Shown: positions 27,848-35,337 of the stretch, one piece after another | Layout: each line of letters starts with the position of its first letter | How positions within the stretch are numbered: the stretch's first letter is position 1 | Origin: Candidatus Brocadia sinica JPN1 | Lineage (GTDB): Bacteria > Planctomycetota > Brocadiia > Brocadiales > Brocadiaceae | Length of the DNA stretch: 64,000 bases | Direction of reading: 5' to 3' | NCBI RefSeq assembly: GCF_000949635.1 | Contig: NZ_BAFN01000001.1 | Coordinates: 2,356,001-2,420,000, forward strand | Translations under genes and position numbers: made by a program | Notes under the pieces: generated by a model | The model's input: the letters and a program-made list of their open reading frames with translations, nothing else | The model's database searches: none | Told to the model about the DNA's origin: nothing

Positions 27848-28022
27848 TTTCTATAGTCAAACAATTATAATTTAATTATGTATAAACACAAAAACAAATT
27901 TCTTGTCCTTGGGAACTTTTTTTTCATCAAATATGTTATTAATGGCATAATTGTTCTCCTTTTAGCAAGCTGATTTTTCGCTTTCCTCCTTTTCTTCGAA
28001 AATCAGCTTGCTATTCCTTTCT

Positions 28023-28355
28023 CTATAGGTAGATATCCAAAAAAGAACCCACAGGTTCTCTGCGATGGTTCTTTCCTGTATTTACCGGTTTAAACTGCTC
28101 TATTGTTCGAATATCTTTACCTGGCGGTTGCCTTTTGCTATCTTCGACTACAGGAATAGATATATTGTTTTTTTTCTGGATCTTTTCCAGATTCGGCAAA
28201 TTTGTACCCTTGAATATGTTGATATTGGTAGCCCGATTGTTCAATACATCTTTTCTAAAATCAAGACGATTCTTTTCTTTTTGCGTTGTATCCCCTGATA
28301 ATCTTTTAATTTGTTCGAGAAGTTTGGATGCCGAAGGGTTTACATTATTTACCAT
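28023..28355 (-). CDS. Hypothetical protein, 110 aa
   Basis: A polar, basic protein without signal peptide or membrane segment. An AAGGAAAG site lies ahead of the ATG, which supports a real gene. The C-terminus (REPVGSFLDIYL) looks like a conserved tail rather than random sequence. About 175 bases separate it from the coiled-coil lipoprotein gene. No family recognised. Confidence 0.6.
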   Translation of the reverse strand: MVNNVNPSASKLLEQIKRLSGDTTQKEKNRLDFRKDVLNNRATNINIFKGTNLPNLEKIQKKNNISIPVVEDSKRQPPGKDIRTIEQFKPVNTGKNHRREPVGSFLDIYL

Positions 28356-28371
28356 AATACTTTCCTTTTGA

Positions 28372-28871
28372 ATGAGATTATGAAATTAATAGCGTATCTA
28401 TAATATGTTTAACAAGCGATTTTTATACCTAAATTGGGATTCAGTCATAAGAAAATATGAAATTTATTATCATGGTCATTATGGCTTCAGTTTTCTGGGA
28501 AATAGTTGTTTTTTAGATAGTATTTTTATAACTATTTTAATATCATAATATTACAATTTTATCAATTTTTGCCCACACGTCTTCATTTCAAGGGAAGTGT
28601 GATTGGGCTATGGCATTGCGTTAGAGAAAAGGTATAGATTTATTGTAATTTGTTTAATAAATAATGATCCTTAATTATAGTTCATACAAATGCGTTGTGA
28701 AATTCAACTGATAGAAAGGATTTGTTGAGTTGTATTTTTGCGTTTAAAATGATATAATATAGTAGAAAATGAATGGATATAATCTCAAATGAGAAGTAGA
28801 TTAAATTGTTACCAAAATTGATAATACAGTGATTTTAGATGATTTGAATTCATAAACCTTTAATTAAAAGA
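28372..28871. other. AT-rich region upstream of ssrA
   Basis: No protein-coding gene is supported. The region is very AT-rich and must hold the ssrA promoter. The best match is given separately at 28730-28758. Another TATAAT occurs at 28777-28782 without a good -35 box. Confidence 0.6.
28730..28758 (+). promoter_or_regulatory. Candidate sigma-70 promoter for ssrA
   Basis: TTGTAT (28730-28735), a 17-base spacer and a perfect TATAAT (28753-28758). Transcription would start near 28766, about 105 bases before the mature tmRNA 5' end, which implies a leader removed by processing. Sequence match only. Confidence 0.4.
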
Positions 28872-29227
28872 GGGGGCGAAAGGATTCGACCGGACAAGTT
28901 GAGGTATAGGTGGCGTATTGAGGTTGTCAGGCGGCCTCATTAAAAACCTGGCAAAATGATTTAAATGCCGAATATCCAATGGCAATGGCTGCTTAATTAA
29001 CAGCCACGTTTCATTAGTCTTACCTGCGAGGTTAATGAAACGACGACTAGCAGGTTAGTTCAGTCTCTTTGGTAGGTGGGGACCGAATGAACCCTTAAAC
29101 CTAGCTGGTTATCGGAAACCCTGTCTATTGGGGCTCTGGATGACGAGATTTAAAAAATAGACTATGTACGTAGAAGCCTATGTTGAAATGTCTAGGGACG
29201 CGGGTTCAATTCCCGCCGCCTCCACCA
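28872..29227 (+). ncRNA. ssrA: Transfer-messenger RNA
   Basis: One-piece tmRNA of 356 nt that rescues stalled ribosomes. The 5' GGGGGCG pairs with 3' CGCCTCC to form the acceptor stem, and the 3' end encodes ACCA (29224-29227). The 5' GGGGGCGAAAGGATTCGAC and 3' GCGGGTTCAATTCCCGC T-arm are diagnostic. The tag reading frame ends at TAA 28994-28996 and reads NDLNAEYPMAMAA, perhaps with one Gln codon before it. The resume codon is not certain. The last 28 bases form the attachment site of the element that follows. Confidence 0.97.
29200..29227 (+). repeat. Left attachment repeat inside the ssrA 3' end
   Basis: 28 bases identical to 38196-38223, covering the tmRNA T-arm, acceptor strand and CCA. 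This is the usual crossover region for tyrosine integrases that target tRNA or tmRNA genes. The functional ssrA copy is at this end. Confidence 0.93.
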
Positions 29228-29249
29228 TAACATATTGATATTGCTAGAC

Positions 29250-30521
29250 TTACAAAACCACTTTTTCTGCTGGTGACGGTTTGGTGACGGTTTGATCTTT
29301 TAGCGATAGGTTTATGATGTCTGCTTTCAGTCTTCCAACATCGGTATGAATGTAGTATTTTTCGGCCATTTTTGTTGATGAATGCCCTAATAACTTCGCC
29401 ACGTTAAGAAGTGGTATGCCTTTATTAGCCAACTGAGACGCTACGGAATGCCTTGTTGCATCGTAGAGACGGATTGACTGGCTTAATCCAACTTTCTCCC
29501 TTATATCATCCCATATTCTTCTGAGACTATTTTCTGAATAATGCTTACCGGTTTTAGAATTTACAAACACGTAGGCATTAGGAAGATTGTTTTTTATACG
29601 GTCTGTGATATATGGAAGCAATTCTGGATGAAGTGGAATTGTAGAATCCTTTGAATTTCTTCCTTTCCTTCTTTCCAGAAACACCCTACCGGAAAAGGTT
29701 GATGATATAGTAATCACACCATGTTCTAAATCAATGTCCTTACACTTTAAAGCCCGTGCTTCCGATGGACGGCATCCATGCAACATTAAAAAGGCAAAGA
29801 TAGGTTTGTGATCATCCGGAACGACCTCAAAGACTTTCTGTTGTAACTCCTGGGTAAGCCAGGTAATCTTTGGTTGTGGCACACCAATAACAGGGAATGA
29901 CGGAACAACGTCTAGTATTTCAAGGTCAGATTTTAAGTAGTTCAAGAAGGTTTTAAAATTGTCCAGAATGTTTTTAACAGTCTTTTCGCTGAAGTCAAAA
30001 TTTTTAGCAAGATGTTCCCGGTAGTTTATTACATCTATCTTCCGAAGCTCTCTTGCATCCGTACCGCCAAAGTAATCTTTTGCAATCTGTACAAACCTTC
30101 GATAATCCTTTTTATAGCTTGGCGCAATAGAATCAATTTTGAATGTCAGAAACTTATCTAGTAAAGTTGAAACATAAAATTTTTCAAGGTCTTGCTTAAC
30201 GTATCTTGTGGGATCGAAAGTGCGGTTCTGGATTTCGTAATTGATGTGGCTAAGTAAGCTTGATGCTCTCTGATAAGTATCAATGGCCTGTCCATGTTTA
30301 TCTGAGAATAAACGAATCCGTTGGCCTTTGTGGAATAGGTCGATGTAAAAACGGTTAGGTACCGTCTTATGTTCTGCACAAATAAACCCAAGTTTTTTAA
30401 CTTCGGTAAAACTACCCTGACAAACGGGACAATGCCCCTTTGCTCTTATAGCCCCTTTCATGGCATCTTCTCCTTTCTCCTGGAGAAGATACGCTATCAA
30501 TTCGTTATTTGTCAAGGTCAT
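29250..30521 (-). CDS. Tyrosine recombinase integrase
   Basis: A 423-aa phage-type integrase that would recombine the element with the ssrA end. The N-terminal part has a zinc-ribbon-like cluster (GHCPVCQ... FICAEH, about 30-56), followed by an arm/core-binding SAM-like domain (115-205). The catalytic domain (225-405) has Arg in LHGCRPSEARAL, TRHSVASQLANKG, LGHSSTKMAEKYY and the nucleophile Tyr in that last motif. Box II begins with Tyr instead of the common His (LYDATRH). The stop codon is only 22 bases from the att repeat, a typical position. A clear start is MTLTNNELIAYLL. Confidence 0.95.
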   Translation of the reverse strand: MTLTNNELIAYLLQEKGEDAMKGAIRAKGHCPVCQGSFTEVKKLGFICAEHKTVPNRFYIDLFHKGQRIRLFSDKHGQAIDTYQRASSLLSHINYEIQNRTFDPTRYVKQDLEKFYVSTLLDKFLTFKIDSIAPSYKKDYRRFVQIAKDYFGGTDARELRKIDVINYREHLAKNFDFSEKTVKNILDNFKTFLNYLKSDLEILDVVPSFPVIGVPQPKITWLTQELQQKVFEVVPDDHKPIFAFLMLHGCRPSEARALKCKDIDLEHGVITISSTFSGRVFLERRKGRNSKDSTIPLHPELLPYITDRIKNNLPNAYVFVNSKTGKHYSENSLRRIWDDIREKVGLSQSIRLYDATRHSVASQLANKGIPLLNVAKLLGHSSTKMAEKYYIHTDVGRLKADIINLSLKDQTVTKPSPAEKVVL

Positions 30522-30667
30522 AAAAAAATATTTTTTATCGCTCGTTGTCCAGCAAACTATTTTTTCTTAACTCAGTGTGAGATAAACACACTTTTGAGCC
30601 TTTCGTATCGTTTTGACGTGCCTTAAACCACGTTGAAGACATTCTGAAACGTTTTTAGAAGGCGAAA

Positions 30668-31013
30668 CTATACGATTGTGGCATGCCTTTTAGAAAATTT
30701 AAACCGTTCCAAGTGTGAAGTTACGCCCGCCTTTATTTTAGGATTACGTCCAAGTCTGTACGGATGCAAATAACAAAGCCTGTCTTCAAAAAGTAGTTTC
30801 CCTGTGCACTCCTTAACCTCTTGTCGTGTCTCAACACAATCAAGGCAATGGGATTTGATACGCTTCAGAGGGGATAAGGTTACGTCTTTTAACCCCACTG
30901 CACCATTTACATTCAAGTCTGATTGCTGTCGCTGGTGTCATGGATGCATCGGCCATATCCAGCAACCCCAGTTCATTCCCCGTAGGAGTCTGCGTTAACT
31001 TTAATTCTGCCAT
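30668..31013 (-). pseudogene. Cysteine-rich (zinc-ribbon-like) phage protein, frameshifted
   Basis: A strong start (ATG at 31013 with GGAGGG seven bases away) opens a frame beginning MAELKLTQTPTGNELGLLDM and running to TPATAIRLECKWCSG, but it stops at 30840. A second frame, with no proper start, continues from about 30916 as LSPLKRIKSHCLDC, then KECTG and LHPYRLGRNP, ending at 30668. Together the two frames look like one small phage protein with two Cys-x2-Cys units that has lost its frame, possibly with a short deletion. It lies between the integrase and a 50-aa ORF. Function unknown. Confidence 0.6.
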
Positions 31014-31153
31014 TCTTTACCCTCCATAAGCTCAATTTGTGCCTTCACTGCAATGGCTTCATTTATCAACAACTTCATTTTGCACATTAATTCAAAATAC
31101 TTCAGCCATAAAACGGTTAATTGCTCGGTCTTGCTTTCTTCAATTTTTATCAT
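31001..31153 (-). CDS. Small protein, 50 aa, of the integrative element
   Basis: Starts at an ATG overlapping the end of the small terminase gene by 14 bases, with a GGAGG site nine bases before it inside that gene. The sequence is predicted to be a single helical hairpin (LTVLWLKYFELMCKMKLL, INEAIAVKAQIELMEG). Its end overlaps the start of the next, frameshifted gene by 13 bases. The tight packing and strong site support a real gene. No family recognised. Confidence 0.6.
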   Translation of the reverse strand: MIKIEESKTEQLTVLWLKYFELMCKMKLLINEAIAVKAQIELMEGKEWQN

Positions 31154-31643
31154 CGTTTTCAACCTCCGGTTGATTAAGATTGTTTGATAAATTTTCCAAC
31201 GCCTGGCGAAGTTCTTTGCCCAAAATTTCATGCACCCTGGTTTTATCAATCTTGCCCGATGTACTGATTTCGCCGGCCAAGAGAGAAGCCACCCTATCGG
31301 GAACAGCAAGGATAGCATCCCTGGTCATCCTGGCCGCTTGAAAGGCTGCCTTCTTTACTTCAGCTGCACTAACAAGCGAACCGCCCAGGCGCTCATAATT
31401 GAGTTTAACCGTCTTTGCCCTCCATAACTCTTTTTCAGCACGTGCAGACTCATAATCACTGCTTGTTGCTTTGGAATCTTTTAAAATCTTTTCCCTCCAT
31501 TGAACGCATTCAGATAAATTGAATGTGTAGCCTTTATGTGTCCGCTCATGCGGAAGGCCTTTGTCCAGCCAATTGCGGACTGACACCTGAGAAATTCCAA
31601 ATGCCCTAGCTAACTGTTTCAAATTCAACCTTTTTTCCGACAT
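31140..31643 (-). CDS. Phage terminase small subunit, Nu1-like
   Basis: A 167-aa protein whose N-terminus is a winged helix-turn-helix (LNLKQLARAFGISQVSVRNWLDKGLPHERTHKGYTF). The body (ESARAEKELWRAKTVKLNYERLGG, then VSAAEVKKAAFQAARMTRDAILAVPDRVASLLAGE) is the pattern of lambda Nu1-type small terminases. These recognise the packaging site and recruit the large terminase. An AGGAGTGG site precedes the ATG. No large terminase, portal or capsid gene is present in the element, so it would have to work with packaging proteins from another phage. Confidence 0.85.
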   Translation of the reverse strand: MSEKRLNLKQLARAFGISQVSVRNWLDKGLPHERTHKGYTFNLSECVQWREKILKDSKATSSDYESARAEKELWRAKTVKLNYERLGGSLVSAAEVKKAAFQAARMTRDAILAVPDRVASLLAGEISTSGKIDKTRVHEILGKELRQALENLSNNLNQPEVENDDKN

Positions 31644-31870
31644 TTTCCACTCCTATAAAAATTGCATTTTTGGGGTCACAATCTGTGAATGTTTCGAGGT
31701 CGTCTTGCCCCCGTACAAAAACGCTTTCTGGAAGTACCTTAGCCTTTGCCCCGCAACAACTTACAACACGCTTCCTATTTCATGTGAAGTAATGGCTGCC
31801 CGCTATGAAACAGTAACCGGGAGAACGAGCAGCCGTGGAGGACTCCCGTTTTATCTTACGACCTTCCCGC

Positions 31871-32491
31871 CTACGATCTTTGCCTTGCCCCCCTTTGTGC
31901 TTTCATGCATGCCTGATAAGAGCTAAGTGATACAAACTCCGCCCTGATGCTTGAATTCGTTTCCCAGTTATGGAGAATTTCTTGCTCAAAGGTCACGATC
32001 TTTGGTTGCCTAGGTATCACGGCTTGTGGATAGCTCCGAGTAAACGGGACACCCGCCCGCAATTGTGCAATGGCATTCATCGCCTCTTGCTGTGTGGGTG
32101 TAATCGTTGGAGCTTCGGCCTTGCTTGGTGTCTGTGCTTCAGCTAATTGGGTTTTAGGACGTTCACCCTTGCAACCACCCCTGATAAATTGCAGTGTAGC
32201 CCAATGCTCCCGTCTCCAGGGTTCGTTACTGATATCAGCTTCCGTTTTACCCTCAAATTTTCTTTCAAGATAAGACTTTATTTTCGTCAAAGGTTCATGA
32301 TTCTTAGGATCATCCGGGCAATAATGTTGAAAACTATCTAATCCAACCGGACATCGTTTCGTTTTTTCCATGATTCGTATCCTTTTGAAAAAAAGTGTTT
32401 TAGAATTTAAGGAGCATGGGTGCTGGTTGATGGACGGACACCCATGCCCCGGCCTGTGGAGGAATAGGCTTACTGATTCGTTAATTGACAT
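31871..32491 (-). CDS. Hypothetical protein of the integrative element
   Basis: Up to 206 aa. Two starts have good sites: 32491 (GGAGGG eight bases away) and the internal ATG at 32371 (AAAAGGATAC), giving MEKTKRCPVGLDSFQHYCPD. The shorter form starts with a Cys/His cluster followed by a polar, Pro- and Gln-rich middle. The segment before Met 41 looks less like folded protein. The C-terminus (NWETNSSIRAEFVSLSSYQACMKA) looks conserved. No family recognised. It lies between the small terminase and the 79-aa gene. Confidence 0.6.
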   Translation of the reverse strand: MSINESVSLFLHRPGHGCPSINQHPCSLNSKTLFFKRIRIMEKTKRCPVGLDSFQHYCPDDPKNHEPLTKIKSYLERKFEGKTEADISNEPWRREHWATLQFIRGGCKGERPKTQLAEAQTPSKAEAPTITPTQQEAMNAIAQLRAGVPFTRSYPQAVIPRQPKIVTFEQEILHNWETNSSIRAEFVSLSSYQACMKAQRGARQRS

Positions 32492-32549
32492 TTTTTAGCC
32501 CTCCAAAAAAAAGACTGATAAAGTTAAAACCCATAAAAAAAAGAAAGTT

Positions 32550-32789
32550 TTAAGAATTAAACGCCTTGTGCGCTTGAACAATTAAATCCGATAGCTCTTT
32601 CACCAAATTGGCCTCGACAAAATCACCGCAAAAAACAGCCTCAATCCAGGCCTTTGAAAAACCACGATTGTTGTATAGCCTGAACGTCTGATTGTTAAAA
32701 TGGCCTTTCACACATCTTGCAACTCCATTACGATAATCAATTCTTCCCTTTTTCCGCTCCCCGGACACGATAGGAATTTTTATCTTCAT
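32550..32789 (-). CDS. Hypothetical protein, 79 aa
   Basis: A small basic protein without membrane segment. Its ATG overlaps the stop of the PC4-like gene by 4 bases, so the two are translationally coupled and probably share a role in replication or regulation of the element. No motif is recognised beyond an alternating strand pattern in the first 45 residues. Confidence 0.6.
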   Translation of the reverse strand: MKIKIPIVSGERKKGRIDYRNGVARCVKGHFNNQTFRLYNNRGFSKAWIEAVFCGDFVEANLVKELSDLIVQAHKAFNS

Positions 32790-33010
32790 TGAGTTTTACC
32801 TGCTCCCTTTTGGAGTATTTTTATCATGGCTTCAATGAATTTTGGCGAAAAGGTAATGCCTTTCTTCGTTGGCAGATAGTTTCCATCATCGCCCTGGAAG
32901 AAAGTTCGCATGTCAACATATTTGTGTCCTCTGTATTCTTTGAGGCCGATTACGATTTTGTCGGTTTCCGACTTAACAATTTCGCCTAATACTGTGTCTA
33001 GTTGTTCCAT
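32786..33010 (-). CDS. PC4/YdbC-like ssDNA-binding protein
   Basis: 74 aa from the ATG at 33010, which has a GGAGGG site. The core DKIVIGLKEYRGHKYVDMRT, then FFQGDDGNYLPTKKGITFSP with a final helix, matches the transcriptional coactivator p15/PC4 fold: four strands and a helix, with the conserved PTKKGI. Bacterial and phage versions bind single-stranded DNA as dimers. Just downstream of the PrimPol-helicase gene, it probably serves the element's replication. A reading frame extended 13 codons upstream is unlikely. Confidence 0.82.
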   Translation of the reverse strand: MEQLDTVLGEIVKSETDKIVIGLKEYRGHKYVDMRTFFQGDDGNYLPTKKGITFSPKFIEAMIKILQKGAGKTQ

Positions 33011-33030
33011 TTTTGCCCTCCAAAAAAAAG

Positions 33031-33366
33031 TTAAATCATGCACGCACACCCTTTACAATCAGGTAATGCATCGTAAAGTTTTTGATACACAACGTCGTAA
33101 GCCTTTTCAGTTTTTAAAATTTCAGGAGCGTAATTTGGCGCAAAATAGCCCACCCGCCTTAAAATGATGGGTTTGTACTCTTTGTACCAGGTTTCGTTTG
33201 CACAAAATTTTTCACCTGGCTTAATGGTTTTAATCCCGTGCAATAGGTCATCAAAGTAAGGGTCGATTGCAATAATAGTTTCCCATGTGAGACTTCCCTT
33301 TATGGCCGTCTGCCTTGCCTCTCTTTCTTTACAAAAAGAGACAAAATCACTGTCGATAAGTTCCAT
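33031..33366 (-). CDS. Hypothetical protein, 111 aa
   Basis: Starts at MELIDSDF, where a GGAGG site lies eight bases upstream; the Met five codons earlier has no site. The protein is soluble with several Tyr and Trp residues, and the C-terminus carries a Cys-x2-Cys-x-Cys group (DCKGCACMI) that could bind metal. It lies between the PrimPol-helicase and the PC4-like gene with about 20 bases on each side, so it belongs to the replication operon. No family recognised. Confidence 0.6.
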   Translation of the reverse strand: MELIDSDFVSFCKEREARQTAIKGSLTWETIIAIDPYFDDLLHGIKTIKPGEKFCANETWYKEYKPIILRRVGYFAPNYAPEILKTEKAYDVVYQKLYDALPDCKGCACMI

Positions 33367-33386
33367 TCCGTATACCTCCATTAAAA

Positions 33387-35012
33387 TTAATTCGGTCGTC
33401 TCCAGCCACTCGTCTGGATAAATTTAATCCCGCCTACTAATTTGAATTCACATTCCATGCGATTTGGGTTAACATCGGGTTTTACCCAATTTTTTGCCTT
33501 TACAATCTTCAACCTTCCCGGCGACATACTCAGGTATAGCCGCGCCTTTTCTGCAGAGAAATCGCCGCCCCGCCCAAATTCCTGACCAGCCTTCTTTTGC
33601 AGGGCAATTAGCACAAAGCCCGTTTTTAGTCGGTCGAAAATCTCTTTTATATCCCTGGCGATTTCGTAGAAATTTTCGGACTTTTCCACATAGTCAACAA
33701 TGGTGAGGCCATCAGGCAGGATCAGGTCTTGGAAATTACAAGAACGTTCGATGAACTCAATTTTTTTCCATTCGGATTCAGGGACGCCTAAAGGCAATGT
33801 TCGACTTTTTATCTCTTCGCCGCTCATTTCTGAAGTCAAAAAGCGGACTTTCATACGCTCCCTGTTCATGCATGCAAAATTAAGGCAGAGAGCAGTTTTC
33901 CCAGCATCAGTCTCTCCAGCGACTACAGCGACAGATTTGGGCAACACGTAGACTTTTTCGTGAATTCCGAACGGCCATACAATTGGAAGAGGATTTATGG
34001 AAACACTTGACAAGTCTATAACTTCATAATCTTTTTTAATTTTACGAAAGCAACCGTTTTTTTCCCCGTGACGCTCAATAACGCCTTCCTCGCAAAGGCG
34101 TGACAGAATTTTTGACAAATTCTTTTGTTCGTCCCTTGACGACACTTGTAGACATTTGACGACGTCTGACGACAAAAAAACGCCGTTTGACGACAAAATC
34201 CACTCTTTTACTTCGTCTGAAAACTTCCCATCCCGCTTTTCTTGCCGTTTTAGTGCACTCTCAATTTTGTCATTTACCCATTTTTCATCAACTTCCTCGC
34301 CCCAGCTAAGTATCAGTCTTCTAAGCACTTCGGATGCAAGGTTAATATCAATGCCAGATTTTACTAAACCGTTTGCAACCGCAAAAAGGTCATTATCACG
34401 ACGCCCGTTTGCAAAAGGTGTCGTCAGATTTGTCGTCACACCCTCTATATATAATGTATTTTTATTTAATGGTGCACTCCCGTGAGGTCGTGCACACTTG
34501 CCAGGGGGTTGAGACAGAGTCTCAATTACATTTGAGGGCATAGGCTGTAAGGCATCTCGTGTAAGTCCGGAAACATTTAGCCAACTATATTTTTTACCTT
34601 GTGAATTAATAGAGGGGGGAGCAATAATTACGCCGCCATTTGCCCTAACATCAACTTTGGAAAAAACAGCTGTCTTAGTTTGAAGGTCTTCAGGGCATTG
34701 GAAATAATAATGGCGCCCCCCTCGTGGACTCACGGCGATTGGACTTTCAAACATTTCGGGAAGTATGAAATCAATCTTTTCACAGGCCTCGGACGAATCG
34801 CAATCAATAACACAAATCCCACTAATTTTGCCGGTAACAAGACCAATCATCGCCTTTGAATATTTCGAAAACATCTCTTTGGTTTCCTGCTCAGAAGGCA
34901 TTCGGGTTTGAAATTCAGCCCATTTCACCAATGGCTTTTTATCGGTCGGACTCATTGGAATTACCGGGAAGCCTTGCTCCAAATACATAAGAGCTGCATC
35001 AAGCGTTTTCAT
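33387..35012 (-). CDS. PrimPol primase with RecA-like helicase domain
   Basis: A 541-aa replication protein. Residues 1-165 form a bifunctional primase/polymerase domain (AEP/PrimPol): the metal-binding pair is D70-C-D72 in VIDCDS, followed by PRGGRHYYF with the catalytic His 101. Residues 200-255 resemble a primase C-terminal helical domain, and about 260-330 form a winged-helix segment. The C-terminal RecA-like ATPase has Walker A GETDAGKT (366-373) and probable Walker B GLTIVDYV. Such fusions start replication in plasmids, satellites and prophages. The start overlaps the upstream HTH gene by 4 bases. Confidence 0.9.
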   Translation of the reverse strand: MKTLDAALMYLEQGFPVIPMSPTDKKPLVKWAEFQTRMPSEQETKEMFSKYSKAMIGLVTGKISGICVIDCDSSEACEKIDFILPEMFESPIAVSPRGGRHYYFQCPEDLQTKTAVFSKVDVRANGGVIIAPPSINSQGKKYSWLNVSGLTRDALQPMPSNVIETLSQPPGKCARPHGSAPLNKNTLYIEGVTTNLTTPFANGRRDNDLFAVANGLVKSGIDINLASEVLRRLILSWGEEVDEKWVNDKIESALKRQEKRDGKFSDEVKEWILSSNGVFLSSDVVKCLQVSSRDEQKNLSKILSRLCEEGVIERHGEKNGCFRKIKKDYEVIDLSSVSINPLPIVWPFGIHEKVYVLPKSVAVVAGETDAGKTALCLNFACMNRERMKVRFLTSEMSGEEIKSRTLPLGVPESEWKKIEFIERSCNFQDLILPDGLTIVDYVEKSENFYEIARDIKEIFDRLKTGFVLIALQKKAGQEFGRGGDFSAEKARLYLSMSPGRLKIVKAKNWVKPDVNPNRMECEFKLVGGIKFIQTSGWRRPN

Positions 35013-35227
35013 TTGTGGGATACCTCAAATAATGCCTTTTTGATTTTTTCAAGGTCGGACTGCCTGAAAACACGATGACCATTGTCTAACGTTAAAAAAT
35101 CTTCGGCTTTTAATCTTTTGGATTCAAACAGGTAAATTAGTCGATGTCGTGGGATGTTAAGGATTCTCAATACCGCTGAGACACTGAGTAGCCTTTCTGT
35201 GTCGTGTGGATGCGAAAGATTTTGCAT
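35009..35227 (-). CDS. AlpA/MerR-like helix-turn-helix protein
   Basis: A 72-aa DNA-binding protein. RLLSVSAVLRILNIPRHRLI is the helix-turn-helix, followed by a wing with NGHRVFRQSDLEKIKKAL, as in excisionases and AlpA-type satellite regulators. It heads the replication operon (4-base overlap with PrimPol). It probably controls this operon or excision of the element, perhaps through the inverted repeat at 35280-35302, about 50 bases upstream. Confidence 0.8.
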   Translation of the reverse strand: MQNLSHPHDTERLLSVSAVLRILNIPRHRLIYLFESKRLKAEDFLTLDNGHRVFRQSDLEKIKKALFEVSHK

Positions 35228-35279
35228 CGTGTATACCTCTTAAAATTGTTTAGAATAAAAGGCTTTTCTATAGGAGGTA

Positions 35280-35302
35280 TATACGACTTTTGGAGTCGTA
35301 TA
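35280..35302. promoter_or_regulatory. Inverted repeat upstream of the replication operon
   Basis: Nine-base perfect arms (TATACGACT / AGTCGTATA) around TTTGG. It lies between the 401-aa gene and the HTH gene, both leftward. A role as operator for the HTH protein is likely. A terminator for the 401-aa gene is less likely, because no T-run follows in the leftward direction. Confidence 0.55.
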
Positions 35303-35337
35303 AAATTTTTTGTAGGATTTTTTAAAACTGTGGGATA

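Noticed and set aside
31705-31926. Plus-strand open frame of 73 codons inside the satellite
   Set aside because: All supported genes of the element are on the minus strand, there is no good ribosome-binding site, and the composition (many Pro, Ser, Thr) looks like a shadow frame.
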